Program-made: the position numbers and the translations under genes
In this document: one piece after another, positions 1 through 11,730 of the stretch
How the letters are laid out: every line of letters starts with the position of its first letter
Numbering within the stretch: the stretch's first letter is position 1
Origin: Heterodera schachtii
Lineage: Eukaryota; Nematoda; Chromadorea; Rhabditida; Heteroderidae
Assembly: GCA_023374025.1 (NCBI GenBank)
Contig: SIJG01000015.1
Location: 1,468,697 to 1,532,696 of the forward strand
Direction of reading: 5' to 3'
Length of the DNA stretch: 64,000 nucleotides
The notes under the pieces: model-generated
Told to the model about the DNA's origin: nothing
Database searches by the model: none
Seen by the model: only the letters and a program-made list of their open reading frames with translations

Positions 1-158
1 ATTGTGTCGTAGCCGAGCAGTACGGTGCTCCATTTGCCCGGACTGTCCAATTGGCGTGCCGACTTTGCTGCTGCTTTTGTTTTCTCTGACGTCACTTCGC
101 GCTTTCCCCGCGCCTTATGCTGCTCCATCCGTTTGACTTCCAATTCGCGTTCTATCAG
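1..158 (-). CDS. Partial exon of an unidentified gene, cut by the window edge
   Basis: Read on the minus strand, an acceptor (TTTTAG) precedes position 158 and an open frame then runs off the window. It reads as a charged, probably helical segment beginning LIERELEVKRMEQHK and ending near KWSTVLLGYDT, in much more GC-rich codons than the flanking DNA. No domain is recognisable in 52 residues. It lies downstream of the GSS-like gene on the same strand but has its own gene context outside the window. Confidence 0.5.
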   Translation of the reverse strand, partial: MIERELEVKRMEQHKARGKREVTSEKTKAAAKSARQLDSPGKWSTVLLGYDT

Positions 159-1044
159 CTAAAATATTATAAATAATTATGAAGAAATTATAAATTTCGA
201 ATATTAAATGATTTTAAAAATATTTTTTAATAAATTCTGTAAAAAATGTAACACCCAAATTCGGTGATAAGCAAATGCGTAGAAAAGTATCAGACAAAGC
301 AAATGGACAATTTGCAAAGTAATGATCAACCGAACAGAGGGAAAATTTAGTTGCTTTGCCGGACTCATTTTTAACCTAAAAAGTTTTTCATTTATTTTAA
401 TTAAACCATAAATTTGGGAAATTTGAATGTAAATTTTATACAAATGTTCAATTTCAAAGGATAAAGAAACTACAATAATTTAAGCATTGGAGTACGATAT
501 GATAAATTAATGAATATTAGGCATTTCACAAAAAGTTTTCTTTCAATTGCACTTTGTTAATGAGTGTGTCATGCTTTTAATGCATCAATTGTTATTTATT
601 TGATATGCTTTATTTAATCACATTCAATCACATCTCTGTGCTATTATTTAACTCAAAAGAATAAAATGTATTAAAGTGCAGATGGAATATGAAACTGATA
701 ATTCTGCAAATTAATTAATATGGCAAAAATGGGAATAAACAAAAGAAAAAATGGCCAATGTGTACGATCGCATTATGTGGCCTTCCCTTTGAAAATTAGT
801 TAATTAATTGAATATTTTACAAAATACAATAAATTCAAAAAATACAATTAATTTTAATTTTTTAAATGTAATTAAAAAAGAGAAAAGAAACATTTATTAA
901 TTTATTTCACTTTTTCCCAAAATATAGCAAAATGCAAATGGATAAATAAATTCATTGAAAACCAAACAAAATAATAGCCTATTCTATGTATGTAATCCGA
1001 AAATTGAAATTGTTTCTTTTTCTTCTTCTTCAATTTGCCATTGC
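159..1044. other. AT-rich intergenic or intron sequence
   Basis: Nothing coding or repetitive is recognised between the partial exon and the stop codon of the GSS-like gene. Short open frames here have no splice context. Confidence 0.5.
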
Positions 1045-4000
1045 TCAGAACAGAATTGGCGAGTCGTGCACCGCCGACCCCGTGGAAATGCCGCCTTCGT
1101 TGGCAGTGGCCAATTTGGTCTTCAGCAGGTGGCCCTGCTGCACATTGTGCGACACCTGCAAAACAACGGCACTTTTATTTGATTGAATAAATAATCAGTT
1201 TTACTAATAATAATTAAAAGCCTCGGACACTTTAAGGGATTAAGCACTCTTTTTCCGAATAAACTCACCGTTCGGGTGGTCATGTTGCCAATGAGAACTC
1301 CGTACACGGCCAACTCGCTGACCATTTCGTTAATTTTCGGTTTAGTGTTCGGATGAATCATAACGTTCTAAAATTAAAACAAATATTTAAAAATTCCAAA
1401 TTAAAAATTCAAAAAGATGCCTTAATTGGCATCGGTCGCAATTTCTGCATCAAAATGTGGAACGAACGTTCAGTCGGAGTAATTCCCGTTAATTTTATCG
1501 GAATTTTTTCATCGAAATAGTTGTTCCCGCCACATTCCATGTTCGATTTAAGCACGTAATTTTCAGGGTGGTTAATGGCATCCTTAACTCAAATTAAATG
1601 AATTTTTAGAGAATTGCTTTCAAAATGTTTTCGGCGTCATTAACCCAAAAAAAAGTTAAATTTATTATTTTTATATTTTAATTTAATTTTAATTAGTGCC
1701 TGTATTTTTTGTTCGGTGTTCTCGTCTGTGTTCTCCAACGACCACATTCCGGCAAATGTTTTCCGAATCGCTTTTACCATTTCCGCGTCACTTTCCTCCG
1801 GGAAGAAATGCTCCAATTCGCCGGGCTCGGCAAGAAGCTGAATTCCGAAATGTTTATTTAAATGCAATGAAAAAATGAGAAAAAGCATTGCCTGTTGCAC
1901 TTTCTTTGAACAGCTAAAGCCAATGAAAGTCGACGGAATTTTCTAAACGGAAGAAAAAGCATTTGAATAAATGGGAAAAATAAAATTCGAATTTAATTTT
2001 AATTTTCTTACGATTGCGAGTGATCGTTCGAGCATCAACCGCAAATTTTTCAATATGTTCAATTCGCTGCCCCTGGCTCTTAAGCCAAGCACGGAATAGC
2101 GCGACTTAACCACCGCCACTTCGCGACCGTCCAAACGCAGTGCGAAATTTTCATCCAATTTGCATCTTTTGAAAAATTGCATTAATTAAAAATGCGATAC
2201 TCATAATTAGGGCGAACATTTTTAGGGAGAAAACTCACGGCCATGGAAAATTTTAATATAACAGAAACAGTCGAAATTTTACACAAAAATACGTGGGATT
2301 AGGTCTATCATTATGAAGAAGTTAACTGTTAGGCCTGAACTGAGTTACAAAAAGCAACATTTTTTGTGGCCATGAGTTTTTTATATAAAAATTAAAAAGC
2401 CCAGCTCTATTCCTAATCCATAATTGCTAATTGTTTTTTAATTCTTAATTAAGCCGACTTCCCACCTGTGTACACAATCATTCAATGTGATCCGTTCGAC
2501 TTTAATGCGTCCATTTGAGAGTCGGTCCAACTCAGTCTCGAAGAAATTTGCATCGAAAATAGTCTCCGAGATTGGTGAAATCAAAATCACCACAATTGCA
2601 TCGGATTTGTTATAGGCTTCCCTATACAAATGGAAAATAATTAATTTGATTCAATTTCAAATATAATTTTTTATATTCACTTTCTCACCATGCCATTTTG
2701 ATTGATTCGATTTGCGCTTTGTCTGGCCAATTTTCAGGCAAATCTTCGGGGGCCGGGTGAAAACCGGCCCTCTGCAGCAGCACATGGTTAAGCTGAGCTG
2801 TCCGTCGGTCCAAACTTGTGCCGGCAACCGAACCGCAGTTCACTTCCAACTATGAATAATTCATTAAACAATTTTATATTTTCCTTTTTTACCTGTTTAA
2901 TTTCGTAGTTTGGCTCTGCTTCATCTTGGCCACCAACGACATTTAACATGTAATCCTTAGTTAATTAACTCATTAATTAATGTCAGGAGAATTCTCTCAT
3001 TTGCTCTAATTGCCTTTGGCATTTCTAAATTTGTTTCCAAAAACGCACCGCGCGTTGGTACATCACCGTAATGGGCTGTCTGATGCCCTCCTCGCGCACC
3101 GTTCTGAGCACGTCCATCGTATTGCTGAAATTTTCGTCCGTTCTGATCAGATCGCTGTACGCTCTCTCCAAAAAGTCAATGTCCGTGGCGACGCGAAAGT
3201 ACAGCAAATTCAGCGCCTTTTTCGGGACATTTCCGTTTAATTTTTGTGTTTCCAATTTTGCCCACCTTTTGCACGGCCAAAGCGTGCTCAAAAGCATGGC
3301 GAGGGAATGGCGACGGGAAAAGAGAGAAAGGCGCAATCACTGCCACGTCACTTCTGCACAAAACAATCATTGCAAATTGGTATTCATTTAATTTAATTAG
3401 TTCCAATTCAGTGATTGGATTTTAGGAAAGAAATATTTTTATTTTTAATGACGAATTTTTTTGTCGAAAACAGAGGGTTTTAGAGATAGGCAATTGCCGT
3501 GATCAAGCCCTAAATTACTATTATAATCACTTATGATTATTGGACAGAATTTATAATTAATACCCTGAATGGAAAATTTTCTGATTAATTTACAGCCATT
3601 AAATTGGCATTTTTAGCAATATTTTGCCAATTTTAGCACCTATAAATGGCATCCGTGGTTGGGGGGACTTTTTTGTTTCTGAATATCAGCGCATTGTTAT
3701 GCGCCCATTCAACCGCAAATTGCCGCAGTGACAACAAATGCTTTTCACTCTTCACCAATTGTTCAACGTAATTTCGCGTCACTTTGTCAACTGAAAAATG
3801 TAAAATTCAAAATTATTAATTTCACTTTTTGAAATTGTCTTAAAAAGTGATGGCTTTTCGTTGTTTTTCAATTTTGAGTGTTTAACTAGTGAAAATAAAA
3901 TTCAAAATGCTTTTATTGCAAATTGCCACAAATCTGTTACATTCTTCCGAAGTTTGCCCATTAGTGCCATCATTTTCGTTTTCCACAGAGTGGCCAAAAA

Positions 4001-4067
4001 TAACAAGCAAATTATTTAAAATTAAAATAATGCCGAGGAATAAGCACTGTGCCAACTTTGAATTCAT
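1045..4067 (-). CDS. Secreted glutathione-synthetase-like protein (GSS family, effector type)
   Basis: Thirteen exons (about 4067-3941, 3790-3640, 3353-3266, 3216-3049, 2955-2893, 2849-2689, 2621-2466, 2165-2012, 1942-1892, 1837-1700, 1582-1421, 1367-1269, 1155-1045) give 542 residues in one frame. The protein starts with a signal peptide (MNSKLAQCLFLGIILILNN...). A full eukaryotic glutathione synthetase follows: APFSLFPSPFP, the arginine before DYML, EIKQLEVN, KKVQQ, FAGMWSLE, VLKSNMECGGNN (about 429-440), SELAVYGV and the C-terminal lid HLLKTKLATANEGG. The housekeeping enzyme joins gamma-glutamylcysteine and glycine using ATP in the cytosol and has no signal peptide. Here the usual PQREGGGNN loop reads SNMECGGNN, and the lid has KTK and NEGG where human GSS has RTK and DGG, so substrate use is probably changed. 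Cyst nematodes are known to have expanded, secreted GSS-like effectors; membership in that group is inferred. Three introns use GC donors. Confidence 0.9.
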
Positions 4068-4132
4068 TTTTGGGTGTCTTTTTGGGTGAGTAATTTGATT
4101 TGGAAGCAAATTTTGATGGCACTCTTTGGGAA

Positions 4133-4146
4133 ATGCCATATTTATA
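4133..4146 (-). promoter_or_regulatory. TATA box with adjacent ATGCCA hexamer upstream of the GSS-like gene
   Basis: On the minus strand TATAAATA (4146-4139) stands about 72 bases before the start codon and is followed directly by TGGCAT, whose complement ATGCCA (4133-4138) equals the published DOG-box motif of dorsal-gland effector promoters in Globodera. A single hexamer can occur by chance, so only the TATA box is well supported. Confidence 0.45.
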
Positions 4147-4147
4147 G

Positions 4148-5194
4148 GCAAATAAACAGACTCTTCACGTGAATATAATCTGTCATCATATCCTTCCGTT
4201 CAATATATTTCCTGTTTGCGTTATAATTTTTATATGCATTTCCGTCATCTTTCTCTGAAAAAATTTTGAACCTTATCAATAAAATACCTAAATTATAATT
4301 ATCATCATAAATTTATTTTTTTGTAGGAATAAATTGGGTTTAAAAATGAAAAAAAAAAATTATAATTGCCTTAATTTCTTGAAATATTTTTAAAATTACC
4401 AAAAATAAAATAATTAAAAAACAAAAGCTAAAGCTAAAAACAATTTATTTATTTTCCTGGCGCAGCACAAAAGAAAATTACACGAATTTTGAAAAATTTT
4501 GAAAAAATATAGGAATTGGGAAAATTTAAAAAATTTTAAACCTTTTGAAGAGGTTTTAGGTCAATTTATGCATCTGAAATTAAATCCGTTGTGGCTAATT
4601 TTTCAAACTTTTTTAACAAAGGAACTTTATTTGGGAATATGATATTCTAAAGGAATCTCGAAAATATTTTTAAAAAATTAAAATTAAAAAATCCTTAGTT
4701 TAGATATGCTAAAAAAGCAACGGAATTGCGCCTTTAACTATTTGAGATGACCAAATTATCTTTTTAATGATAGAATAAAAGAATTCGTTTCGTAAACCAT
4801 GAGTATTTTTAACTTAATCTTTGCCATATTTTTCTCAAAATTAATCACATTTTATTCTTGATATCGTTCGCAAATTTCGTCAAGTTGCAAAAAAGAAATA
4901 GTAAAGAAAAAAAAGTTTTTTTTTAGATTTTGTGTCACAGAAAAAATTTGTTTTTATTTTGTAGACTAATAGAAATGTTAGAGCCATCGTATTAGACCCA
5001 AAATTCTATATTTAATTGGTTTTAGCAAAGTTATGATAAATTTTATGTTGAACAGCGCCCATTTGGCGGATTTTACGAAACGCCAAAGATGGCAGAAAAA
5101 TGATGAACTCGAGACAGAGAGAAAAGCTTCACGAAACGGAAGAAAATAGCAATTATTTATTTTTTATTTATTGAAAAATTAGGAACAATAAAGA
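4148..5194. other. AT-rich intergenic stretch
   Basis: Low-complexity A/T-rich DNA between the GSS-like promoter and the inverted duplication. I see no exon, RNA gene or terminal repeats in it. Confidence 0.5.
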
Positions 5195-6767
5195 GAGATT
5201 ATTTATCAAAAACTAATAATAAAGTTCGATTGAGTCACTAAAAACTAAAAATCATTTCTATTCTATAATGTATTACCAAATATTAAATAATTAATAGGTC
5301 ATTCTGATCGGCAATTGCATCAATAAGCAGTGCCTAATTAAGCCTCATTTTGTACTAATGGCGGCCAACAGAGCGCTGAGCAATGGCGCGGCGCAGAAAA
5401 GCCATGCGCTTTCGTCGACCGCAACCGCACCCGCCCGAGGGCTGACAGCCGCAGGACGGAGGGGGCGGAGGGGAGTCGCAGCTGATGCCGAGTTGGACAG
5501 AGCCACCGCCGCTGGGGGGAGGAGGGCACCCGCCGCAACCGCAGCCGCACCCGCAACCGCAGCACGGAGGGGGAGGCGGAGGGCGTGGGGCGTCGCAGCC
5601 AATTGTCAGTTTAATGGAACCGCCGCCGCAGCCGCCGCCGCCATTTGCGCCATAACCGCCACCACTACCACCACCACCACCACCTTAATAATTAATAGCA
5701 AATTTAATTAGGGAATTGGCCCCCGGGGTTTGTCCGGGGGTTAATCGGATTCGAATATCCCCAAAAATGTCCAAAATTTGGAAATCGAGGGATAATAACG
5801 GAATTTTAATCTCGGTTCAAAAAGCGTTTTATGTGAAAGGCAATTAAAAGCAGTTTTTTTTTTTGGAATTTTCATTGAGAAAGTGTGGGAAATAATTAGA
5901 TTAATTCAATTTGTGAAAATATGCCTCTTAATTAGTGATCAAATGAACTCACATCCGCCGCCGCAGCCGCACGACTGACAACCGCAGCACGGAGGAGGCG
6001 GTGGAGGCCGCGGCGAGTCGCAACTGATGCCAAGTTGGACAGAGCCACCGCCGCTGGGCGGAGGAGGGCACCCGCCGCAACCGCACTGCCGACGGAGACG
6101 CGCCGCGTTGGGAGAAACCCTTGAGGGGACCAAATGATTAGAAAAGGAAATCAGAGGATCAATGACAAGGATCATCGGATTAAAAAATTATAATGGACTC
6201 ACTCAAATCCGGAGAAAAACGCATGGGAAAAGGGGACGAGGAAAAGGAGGAGAAGCGAACATTTGCTAATGAGGGCCATTTGGACAAAGGGAAGCACTGA
6301 AAATGGACAAATTAAAAGTGAAAATGAGGGAAAAGCGATTGAATATTTAATTTACCAAATTAGGAGGGAAGTGAACAGAAGAAGAAGCCGATTGGTAATG
6401 CCTTTCGGAGCCATCACAGCTCAATTTATAGGCAAACCTTTTGGGTAGAACCAATTGAAAAATGAAAAAAGGACGGGCAAAGTTTTTTAAATTGAAAAAA
6501 ATGCACGAAAATATTAGTGAAAATATAAATTTTGTTGACAGTGTGACCTTTCAGCCGAAAAATCGGCGGTGTGTTAATTGAGCCAATTGGGCTTTAACTG
6601 TCGCATTCATTACTTATGAAAAGCCTCATTAACCGACAGAGAGAGCAACAACAATTAGCGCAACTATTAATCATTCATTCATTACATGAGTTAATTGGAT
6701 TCATTGGGACGAACACAAACGAAAGCAACAAGGGAAGAGAAAAAGAAACATTAATTAAATGAAGCCA
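5195..6767 (-). repeat. Left arm of a large inverted duplication
   Basis: This stretch is matched in reverse complement by about 17743-19930. Homology covers the whole Gly/Cys-rich gene, its introns, its upstream TATA region and flanks on both sides (for example GATCGGCAATTG near 5309 against CAATTGCCGATC near 19812). The right arm is longer mainly because it has two extra repeat exons with their introns. The arms enclose about 11 kb. Confidence 0.85.
5355..6279 (-). CDS. Secreted Gly/Pro/Cys-rich repeat protein, copy A (190 residues)
   Basis: Three exons (6279-6203, 6119-5953, 5683-5355) give 190 residues. A clear signal peptide ([17 protein letters not shown], then SHAFFSGF) is followed by [17 protein letters not shown] and repeats with the pattern poly-Gly, SIKLTIGCD or SVQLGISCD, a Pro run, then CCGCxxCGCGGG. 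It ends [24 protein letters not shown]. Both introns are in the same phase and split a Cys codon or follow the signal peptide, so the central exons behave as exchangeable modules. A TATAAATT box lies near 6424-6433, with a probable intron in the 5' leader. The family is not one I can name; a disulphide-rich cuticle, egg-shell or gland secretion is possible. The opposite-strand alanine-rich frame is a shadow. Confidence 0.8.
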
Positions 6768-7716
6768 TTTCATTTAGCTAATTGTTACAATAAATGTTCA
6801 TTTTCTCGCCTGTTTCTCACTGTTTCATCTCAATTAATTACCCTTTTATGTGAAAGTTAATTAATATCCCCCCCCCCCTTTTCTTCTGCTTAATGTTTCT
6901 CCCCATTCTTTCCCTTGTTAATTATTTCTTTATCCATCCTCAATTATCGCTTCACTAATTATGCAATTGTTAATAAATATTGCCGTCAGTAATATGTCCA
7001 ACAAAAGGCATGCTGAATTAATTCGCACCTTTCGCTTAATTTGGTTGAAGATTGATCGCGCCACGCCCCGTCCGCCGATTGTAACCATCAAAATTACGAC
7101 CAAATTAATCTGTCATAATTATGTATATTATCAATGTTAATTAATAATTAATAAATTTGTAAATAATAAAATACATTATTCAAGCAGCAATTCATTATCT
7201 AAACCTAACTAATTGCCTAAGTGCATTCCAATCATTGCAATTAATTAAAATGTCCTTCCCCCTAAAAGAAGCGACCTGATTCCTTAAATTTTACAAAAAA
7301 TATGCCATCAATTGCAAAAAGTAATTTTTAAAAATTTCGGTATTTTAACACTTTCTTTAAAAAACGAGAAATGTTTAAATAGAGAGAGTACAAAGAAAAA
7401 ATTCGACTCTTATTTCGGCGCACTATTGCTTTATCTCTAAATATTTAAAAAATTGAATAAATTTTTGAAAAATTCTTTTTCAAGAAAAAATTTTCTAAAA
7501 TTTTATTAAAATTTAATTTTCTAATTTTTTTTCTCTCTAAATATCTTCAAATATTTTTCATTCTTCAAAAATTTTCTTGAGAATTTTTAAGAAAGCGTAT
7601 GCACTATTATCACTATTTGAAATAGAAAGGCAGATAAACTTTTTAGTCGTAACATTCATAAAAATGGTTGAACATAAAATTTGTTTAACGGACATAAAAA
7701 TTTCGGATTTTTCCGT
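6768..7716. other. AT-rich intergenic stretch with a C-tract
   Basis: No gene recognised. It holds a pyrimidine stretch with an uninterrupted C run near 6870-6880 and otherwise A/T-rich unique-looking sequence. Confidence 0.5.
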
Positions 7717-9995
7717 TCATTTCGTACCAAAAATTTCCCGGTGCCGTTTTCTCAATTCTTCCAATGCTTCGTCATCAATTTTTCGTAATTGCATTGTGTA
7801 AGTGATGAAATTTTCCTCCGCAACAGCAAAATCACCTTTGGTCATGTCCTTCAGAATTTTTTCCTGTAAATAAATGTTATGAAAAGTACAGACGAAAATT
7901 TGTCAAATATACGGATATAATGGGATGGGTTATGGGCTGGGCACCTGCACGGGGTACGGACTTACGGGTTAAATAGAAATCGCCCGTAGAACCCGTAAAA
8001 TCCCATTTTGGTCGAAAAAATACGGGTTTTTGGCTACGGGTCCATAAGAACCCGTGTACGGACATGGCCCGTATTCGATCTCTAATGAAAAGTGCATGGT
8101 CATGGCCAGAACGAAAAATGAATGCTTTTTCACCTTCATGCCAATAATGCCGCATTGACGGGCCAATTGAAATTTGCAAAGTGCCGACTTTTTGCTTTTG
8201 TTCATGAGAAAATGTACGCGCGAATTTTCAATGGAACCCAACAGAAAACGGTTGGCCAACAGCAGAACAGTTTCCACACAGTTATCTGAATGTTTGGTTG
8301 GTTGTCTTTGGGGTTGTTTCAGTAATTAATTGTGGGTAATTACCGCCCAATTTGGCATTTTGATGAACTTAGCATGGCAATTGTTCGTTCAAAATTGGCC
8401 ACTGTATTCTCATCACCGCCGTCGACCACAATTTCTGGGTTCTCTTCTGCGCTTGGACCGAAAAATAAAGTACGGAAAAAATCGGAGTGAGTTGCCAACA
8501 GCTAAAAAAAAAAATCGAATTTATTGATGCAAATGGATTTTAGAAAGACCGGGACCATATTTTGGTTTTTTGATTAGGACGGGATTCTTGAATTATTTTA
8601 TTTTTTCGGCTTCCCAATGGCATGCCAAGGCGGAAAACGGCAAAATTCGTGCCAACTCAGGCCAAATCCTCCGAGAATCCTGCTGCTCGCATTGTAAAAT
8701 AAATTGGAAATATTTCTTACATGTTTGTTCACATAAACCATTTTGCCATTGACCCACAAAATGTCCTCGGAGCGAATTCCGCTAAAAATGGCTCATTAAA
8801 AATTTACAAAAAAACTTATTTTTTATTTTTTTGAATTTTTAGATCATAAAATGTGTAATGTTTTATTAAAATATTTTAAATTTTCTTTTTTGAAAATGCA
8901 TTTTGTTCAATTTTCTACCGAATTCTGTAAGGGTTTTCCACGACAACTTCCGCTTTGAATGTTATTGTGTCCTCCGTCTCATTGTAAAAGCCATTTTTAG
9001 GGTTCATAAGTTCCTTAAAACCGAAAGTGTTATCATTAGCTGATCAGATTTAATTCTTCTCACCTCAAATTTGGCAAATGCATCATTTCCGTTTTTGAGG
9101 CTAACCGCACTGAACACTTTAAAATCGTTGCTGCTCAGTTTCTGCACATGGCATGGTCCAATGGCATCCCCACAGGGCACAACACTGAATTTCCACGATG
9201 CCAGGCAAGACCAGGCCATGTCTGAGATTAGCTTGGTGATTGAGACTTGAAAATAACGAGCCAAAAAATTTTGGATGTCGAAGTGCAAAAAAGGCCATCG
9301 GACGGGAGAGGAGAGCCCGGCGGAGCAGGACAAAAGTTGATTTCTGGACCATAACCTTTTTTCATTCTCAACCTAATTAAACATTTTTGGTACAGTTTGA
9401 AAACACTTGGCAAACTCTATTAATTTGCAAAATTTAAAAAATTTTCGTTCATATACAAAACATTAGGACCAAAAAGCCTGATTCTGAATCTATGGGAGTG
9501 GTTTAGTTATGTCATCCCGAATTATCCCGCTCTAAGAGGGTTTTAAGCAATTAATGCGTGCCTACCACTTAAATACGGAATTCCAATTAAATATAATTAA
9601 TTGAAAATGTTTTTGTGCAAAAGTTAAGACATAAACAAAAATTTCCATCATGCCCACCTTTTGGGTCGATAAGTTTACCAATTTAACACCGTTTTGTCCG
9701 CTACTGTAACAACCGGCTACCGTAGGGAAAGCCTACAAAAACAGCAGCGGAAATTTCTGTCCCGGTGCCGTGCACGGACAGTCCGTGATTTTGGCTTGGG
9801 GCCACAATGGAAAAAAAAAATTAAAAACCCAAATGAAAACAAGTTAGAAATTCGTTTTTCATGCTTATTATCACGCCCCAAGTTAGCAAAAATTTCAGCA
9901 TATGCTGCAAAATGAGCACTCTATTAATGAAATTCCAGCGTTTTTAAAATTTTATTTATTTTTTTACCTTTGGTTACTTGGTCAGAAGAGTCCAT
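7717..9995 (-). CDS. MATH-BTB domain protein
   Basis: Nine likely exons (9995-9968, 9904-9877, 9703-9658, 9372-9064, 9013-8919, 8781-8721, 8501 to about 8350, 8285-8134, 7863-7717). The start is MDSSDQVTK. The MATH half has [23 protein letters not shown] and the typical [11 protein letters not shown]. The BTB half has [41 protein letters not shown] and [15 protein letters not shown], ending [17 protein letters not shown] proteins are substrate adaptors of Cullin-3 ubiquitin ligases; the MATH part binds the target and the BTB part binds Cul3. The family is greatly expanded in nematodes. The join between exons 7 and 8 is unsolved (the obvious GT donor gives an in-frame stop), so the exon end may be misjudged or the gene may be damaged. 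The intron at 7864-8133 carries a diverged element rich in ACGGGTT and CCCGTA. No signal peptide. Confidence 0.75.
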
Positions 9996-10130
9996 CTTTG
10001 AACAAACAACGAATAATTCAATAAATTTAAGTTTCAAGTAACTTAATTTGTACATACTTTTAACATTACAATTTTATTTTTGTTTTTAAATCTTTTTTTG
10101 ATTTTTAGAGAAAAATTTTTCTCTTATATT

Positions 10131-10500
10131 TAGAGTTGGGATTTTTAGGTGCTAAAAATGGGTTGCTAAAAACGCCAAAAAAAACGCAAAATAGGTGCGA
10201 ATAATTTGAAAAACCCATTGTCTTTATGCACAAAAATCCCAAAAATGGCTCATTTTTGATTAATTTCGCCCGCACCATTGCAACTTGTCAAGAAAACAAA
10301 TAAATAAATTTTAGAGACGAATTTTTGAGAAAATTTTTTATTTCTTAGGATAATATTTTCTGAAATTCTGGTTAATTTTAGGGATATATTTTTTAAAATT
10401 TTTTATGATCGATTCTTAGGGGTGTATTTTTTCGTGCTTCTCTCTCATCAAGTATTATCCACAAAAAAAAACAGGTTAAACCCTAAAAATCCGGGCTCTA
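10131..10500. mobile_element. hAT-like non-autonomous element with 8-bp target duplication
   Basis: The ends are inverted repeats (TAGAGTTGGGATTTTTAGG and the complement of CCTAAAAATCCGGGCTCTA, differing at a few positions). The element is flanked on both sides by the identical octamer CTTATATT (10123-10130 and 10501-10508). Eight-base duplications and TAG-type ends fit the hAT superfamily. About 370 bases, no open frame of note. Confidence 0.8.
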
Positions 10501-10862
10501 CTTATATTTATTAAATTTTGAGCAATTTTTATTTGCTGTTTTTCGACGAAATGAAAAATTCTCTGTTTGAATAATGTAATGAAAAAAAGTTACATAAATA
10601 AAATTAATCTTTTCCAATTGCATTTTTAAATTAGAAGTGTGTCCACTTCTTCTGAGCTGAGTCCGTTTCCCCGTTTCTCATTTTTGCCCATTTTAAATCA
10701 TTTTAATCCTCATCTCCAAATATTTATGCATTTCTATTTTTAATGATTTTTTGCTTTTCAAATAAAATTTTATGCAACTTACAAAAGCTTTTCCGCATAA
10801 AATAAATGTAAAATTTAAGTCAAGCATAAAAAACAACCAAAAAAAATAATAATACCGGATTT

Positions 10863-11469
10863 GGTTCTTATCCCTTTTGTCACCCCCCCCCCCCTGAAAT
10901 TTTTTTTTAAATAATTTTTTCTAGACTAATTTTATGCGCTGAACACGAATCTAACATTAGTTTTGGCCGATTCCGAACCCCGAACTCGAACAAAAATACA
11001 AATTCAAATTTTTAAAACTTTCTTTTATGTTAGAATCTGTACAGAATAACCAGTATTGATGTTTCAATGAATTATGACTAATTTATATCTAGTATGTATT
11101 AATCAATTTTATAGCAATGGTGAAAAATTAAATAAAATTTGAATTTTCAACTTTTTCTTCGAATTCTGGTTCGGAATTAATATGAATGGATGTAGATTCG
11201 TGATCAGCGACCTCGAAAACCCCCCAGGGAAGGTGTTTTCACGGTTTTTTTTTTAATTTTTATTATTTTTTCGAAAAATGGGGGGGACAAAGCACATTAT
11301 TACCGACGAAATACTGTTGTTGACTAGTCAAAAATTTCACGTAACACACGTAAAAAGCATAAGAGCTAAAAATAAACATCATATATGTGTTCAGCGCATA
11401 AAATTATCCTAGAAAAATTTATTTAAAAAAAAATTTCAGGGGGGGGGGGTGACAAAAGGGATAAGAACC
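10863..11469. mobile_element. Terminal-inverted-repeat element with C/G tracts and 8-bp target duplication
   Basis: Left end GGTTCTTATCCCTTTTGTCA, then a C-tract and a sequence reading ATGCGCTGAACAC, is repeated in inverse at the right end for about 85 bases including a matching G-tract. CCGGATTT occurs at both flanks (10855-10862 and 11470-11477). The centre contains GATCAGCGACCTCGAAAACC, also seen in the foldback element at 56.2-57.3 kb. No transposase. Confidence 0.8.
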
Positions 11470-11730
11470 CCGGATTTTTCGATAGAAAAATTATTTATTT
11501 ATAACGTATCAATCAAAGGTATCAAAAATTAGTATCGATTTCAATTTATTTCGGAACACAGATGGAAATAAAGTGATAATACACAGCAAATGATATATGC
11601 ATACAAGTGTACAATACATCAATAAATACAGATCACGATTATGAGACATCTTCTTTAACTTTGCATCTTCTGACAGGTCGCTCGCTCTTCAGATTTCGTC
11701 CATCCATCCGCCGGTCGTTGTTGCTTCTTC

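Noticed and set aside
5358..5711. Alanine/arginine-rich open frames antisense to the Gly/Cys-rich genes (also 18386-18610, 19523-19787)
   Set aside because: They are complements of GGC/TGC-rich coding exons; the sense strand has signal peptide, introns in phase and conserved repeats.
10863..11469. Retroviral or LTR element
   Set aside because: The repeats are inverted, not direct, and no reverse transcriptase or integrase frame is present.
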